Shown in pieces: positions 61,656 through 64,000 of a DNA stretch of 64,000 nt. The notes beneath the pieces were generated by a model. The model did not search any database. It worked only from the letters and a program-made list of their open reading frames with translations, and was not told the origin of the DNA. This DNA is from CASICS01 sp045564455 (GTDB lineage Bacteria; Pseudomonadota; Gammaproteobacteria; Magnimaribacterales; AG-339-G14). The stretch's first letter is position 1, and each line of letters starts with the position of its first letter. The stretch lies in NCBI GenBank assembly GCA_045564455.1, contig JBJLHG010000002.1, forward strand, positions 767,589 to 831,588, read 5' to 3'. A program made the position numbers and the translations under genes.

Positions 61656-63203
61656 ATGAATGCTTCTGATGCTTTAATAAAAACCTTAGTAGCTAATGGA
61701 TTAGAAGTTGTTTTTGCTAATCCAGGAACTTCTGAAATGCACCTTGTTGCTGCGATTGACAATAACCCAGAAATTAGACCAGTTTTAGGTTTATTTGAAG
61801 GGGTGGTAAGTGGAGCAGCTGATGGTTACGCAAGAATGTCTGGAAAAGCTGCAGTAAATCTTCTGCATTTAGGTCCAGGATTAGGCAATAGCTTTGCTAA
61901 TATCCACAATGCTAAGAAAGCTTTATCGCCTATGGTTAATGTCGTCGGTGATCATGCTACTTATCATCTCAAATACAATGCGCCATTAACTTCAGACCTA
62001 GATAATTTAGCTAAGTCAGCGTCTGATTGGGTTGGCAGATCAAGTAATGTAGAAGATTTATGCGAATTGGGAAATCAAGCTTGGCAACAGGCAAATGCCT
62101 TCCCCGGTCAAATCTCTTCTTTAATTGTTCCTGCTGATTGTGCTTGGGGTGAATTTAATGGAAAAATACCTCCTCCATTAAAGCAAATTAAATCAAAAAA
62201 AATTGATGAATCTTTAATTCCTAAATCAATTGAAGCGCTTAAAAAAGATAAATCTATTCTTTTTATAGGAGGAAAGATTTTAAATGAAGAATGCATAAAA
62301 TTGGCTGCTGAAATAGCAAGTTCAACTGGATGTCGCTTAATAACTGACACATTTGTTTCTAGAATTAGAAGAGGAAACGGATTGCCAATAGTAGAGCAAG
62401 TTCCCTATTTTGCAGAAATGGCTGAAGAGTTTTTAAAAAATACCTCAAATATGGTATTTGTAGGTACAAATGCCCCTGTTTCTTTTTTTGCCTATCCTGG
62501 AAAGAAAAGCTATTTAGCTCCTATAGATGCAAATATCATTGATTTATGCTCTCCTGATCAAGATGGTTTTGCTGCATTAAAAGCTCTATCAGATGAAGCT
62601 GGGACTTCTCAAATTAATAGTGATTTAATTCAATCTGGTGTTATTGATATTCCAACTTCTGGAAAATTAGATCAATCTTCTTTAGGTCCTTTACTGGCAA
62701 GTTTAATTCCAGAGGATGCAATAGTTTCAGACGAATCAGCAACATCAGGGATGTTAGTCACTCCACACACTTGGAAAGCTAAGCCTCATGATTGGCTTGC
62801 ATTAACTGGCGGTTCTATAGGACAGGGATTACCATTGGCTGTAGGAGCTGCAATAGCTAAGCCTGATAGACCTGTAATTACTCTTCACGGGGATGGCGGT
62901 GCAATGTATACAATTCAGGCTTTATGGACTCAAGCAAGAGAGAGTTTAAATATTACTAATATTATTTTTGCTAATAACTCTTATGAAATCTTAAAAATAG
63001 AACTCGATAGGGTAGGGGCCGTCAAGACAGGTGAAAGAGCCGAGTCTATGCTTTCACTAGATAATCCTAAAATTGATTGGGCACAATTATCTAAATCATT
63101 AGGTGTTCCCAGTTATATGCCTTCTACAATAGAAGATTTCACTAAAGTATTTACTCAATCAGTGAATGAAGCCGGACCATCATTGATAGTAATAAATCTT
63201 TAA
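61656..63203 (+). CDS. ThDP-dependent enzyme, acetolactate synthase/benzoylformate decarboxylase-like
   Basis: The 515-residue protein has the pyrimidine domain with the catalytic glutamate E48 (LGLFEGVVSGAADGYARM). Its C-terminal pyrophosphate domain holds HGDGGAMYT (G412, D413) followed by FANNSYE (N440), the GDG-N motif. The sequence is shorter than IlvB and lacks a usual acetolactate synthase entry segment, so it could be a decarboxylase of 2-keto acids such as benzoylformate or phenylpyruvate, or a carboligase. It is the third gene of a run with DUF5916 and GlcG-like genes. Confidence 0.88.
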   Translation: MNASDALIKTLVANGLEVVFANPGTSEMHLVAAIDNNPEIRPVLGLFEGVVSGAADGYARMSGKAAVNLLHLGPGLGNSFANIHNAKKALSPMVNVVGDHATYHLKYNAPLTSDLDNLAKSASDWVGRSSNVEDLCELGNQAWQQANAFPGQISSLIVPADCAWGEFNGKIPPPLKQIKSKKIDESLIPKSIEALKKDKSILFIGGKILNEECIKLAAEIASSTGCRLITDTFVSRIRRGNGLPIVEQVPYFAEMAEEFLKNTSNMVFVGTNAPVSFFAYPGKKSYLAPIDANIIDLCSPDQDGFAALKALSDEAGTSQINSDLIQSGVIDIPTSGKLDQSSLGPLLASLIPEDAIVSDESATSGMLVTPHTWKAKPHDWLALTGGSIGQGLPLAVGAAIAKPDRPVITLHGDGGAMYTIQALWTQARESLNITNIIFANNSYEILKIELDRVGAVKTGERAESMLSLDNPKIDWAQLSKSLGVPSYMPSTIEDFTKVFTQSVNEAGPSLIVINL

Positions 63204-63283
63204 CTTTTAAGACAAATTAAATGATATTGATTTTTTATTCGTTACTCTTTACTGTAAATTTGATTATGAAAAGAGGTTAAAGA

Positions 63284-64000
63284 ATGAATAAAATATTTTC
63301 TATATCATTTTTTGTTTTAATTATTTCAATAGGGATATTTCAATATTCAAGAAATATAGATATTAATGTCAATTATGAAAGGTTTAATTTAGTATCGTCT
63401 GGAGTTTTAAGAACCCCGGATGAAAGATTTGCTAACTTAAAAGATTATGACTTTGAACCAAATTATCTTGAAATTGATGGCCTAAGAATTCATTACTTAG
63501 ACGAAGGTCCTAAAAACGGTGAAATAATTTATCTGCTTCATGGTGAGCCTGCATGGAGTTACTTGTTTAGAAAAATGATTCCTATACTTACTGATGCTGG
63601 CTATAGAGTTATCGCTCCAGATATGGTCGGATTTGGAAAATCAGATAAGTATATTGATATTGATGATTACTCACATCAAATGCACGTCGATACAATGTCT
63701 GAATTAATAAGACGACTTGATTTAAAAAATATGACAGCTCATGTTCATGATTGGGGAGGTTTAGTAGGTTTAAGAGTTATTGCTGAAGAATCAGAAAGAT
63801 TTTCAAGAGTAATTGCTTCTAATACAGGGTTAATTGCTCCGGGCAGAGGATTGATAAACGATATTAGAGGATTTTTCCTAGGACCTATATTCAAGTTAAC
63901 CATCTGGTTACAAGGCCCAGCTACATGGGAAGAATTTATCGGCGGTAATGGCTTTTCTAATTGGATAAGATATTCAAGATATACAGATAATATTGATGTA
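63284..64000 (+). CDS. haloalkane dehalogenase-like alpha/beta hydrolase, membrane-anchored (partial)
   Basis: The gene runs off the window end after 239 codons; the ATG at 63284 has AAGAGG upstream. An N-terminal hydrophobic segment (about 3-19) precedes the hydrolase. LLHGEPAWSYLFRKMIP (84-100, with HGEP at 86-89) and VHDWGGLVGLR (nucleophile D156, W157) match haloalkane dehalogenases of the DhlA/DhmA group, where the Trp after the nucleophile and HGEP shape the halide site. The catalytic His and the third acid lie beyond the end. Release of halide from an organohalide is likely; epoxide hydrolase is the alternative. Confidence 0.85.
   Translation, partial: MNKIFSISFFVLIISIGIFQYSRNIDINVNYERFNLVSSGVLRTPDERFANLKDYDFEPNYLEIDGLRIHYLDEGPKNGEIIYLLHGEPAWSYLFRKMIPILTDAGYRVIAPDMVGFGKSDKYIDIDDYSHQMHVDTMSELIRRLDLKNMTAHVHDWGGLVGLRVIAEESERFSRVIASNTGLIAPGRGLINDIRGFFLGPIFKLTIWLQGPATWEEFIGGNGFSNWIRYSRYTDNIDV

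Overview
The window is AT-rich and densely packed. Genes abut or overlap by 1-11 bases within operons, and five convergent pairs overlap at their 3' ends. There is no insertion sequence, prophage, CRISPR array or rRNA. BolA, TatD, PurU, TrhO, oligopeptidase B, Dcp and a csrA/tRNA-Arg(ACG) pair point to a gammaproteobacterium. The AT richness, compactness and wealth of TonB-dependent, acyl-CoA, SDR, P450, sulfatase and dehalogenase genes suggest a streamlined marine heterotroph of the SAR86 type. That placement is inference; no 16S rRNA gene is present.

Layout. 1-4979: two GPH-type transporters flank a rhomboid protease and a DUF3604 protein. 4972-9758: bolA, trhO, an RND/MMPL exporter and an alpha-methylacyl-CoA racemase-like enzyme. 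9742-15142: tatD (reverse), a thioesterase, then MoxR ATPase, VWA protein and a two-gene ABC exporter. 15172-16501: tRNA-Ser(GGA), an acyltransferase, csrA (57 codons) and tRNA-Arg(ACG). 16536-20837: P450, MscS channel, an unknown protein, purU and a VOC protein. 20834-23104 (reverse): cystathionine gamma-lyase-type and beta-synthase-type enzymes (a probable reverse transsulfuration pair) and a 42-residue basic protein. 23140-30070 (reverse): a double DsbA/HCCA-isomerase-like protein, FATP-like acyl-CoA synthetase, GST-like protein, Dcp peptidase and a YwaF-type membrane protein. 30090-30428 holds a lipoprotein-like frame with no canonical start codon.

30400-35978: SDR, acyl-CoA synthetase, SDR and enoyl-CoA hydratase (reverse), divergent from an SDR and an AhpD-like gene; this looks like acyl-CoA side-chain oxidation. 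36070-39513: a lipoprotein with a type-1-copper-like ligand set, followed by a 965-residue secreted protein of unknown function with one EF-hand-like loop. 39555-40640: TIGR03643 and two unknown genes.

40646-47299 (reverse): the most coherent catabolic block: SDR, GST, extradiol dioxygenase-like VOC protein, sulfatase, FAD aromatic hydroxylase and FAH-family hydrolase. A TonB-dependent receptor (47587) is transcribed away from it. The same operator-like sequence, [G/C]ACA-N3-TGTCA followed by an ATAAAA tract, occurs twice before the receptor and once before the GST gene, which argues for co-regulation of uptake and catabolism. A TetR regulator follows the receptor.

50775-64000: small membrane and secreted proteins, a bacterioferritin-like gene with a Fur-box-like site upstream, glutaredoxin, an AGCS symporter with a large insertion, oligopeptidase B, a ceramidase-like membrane hydrolase, an EamA exporter, a DUF5916 outer-membrane protein, a GlcG/HbpS protein, a ThDP-dependent decarboxylase-like enzyme and, cut by the window end, a membrane-anchored haloalkane dehalogenase.
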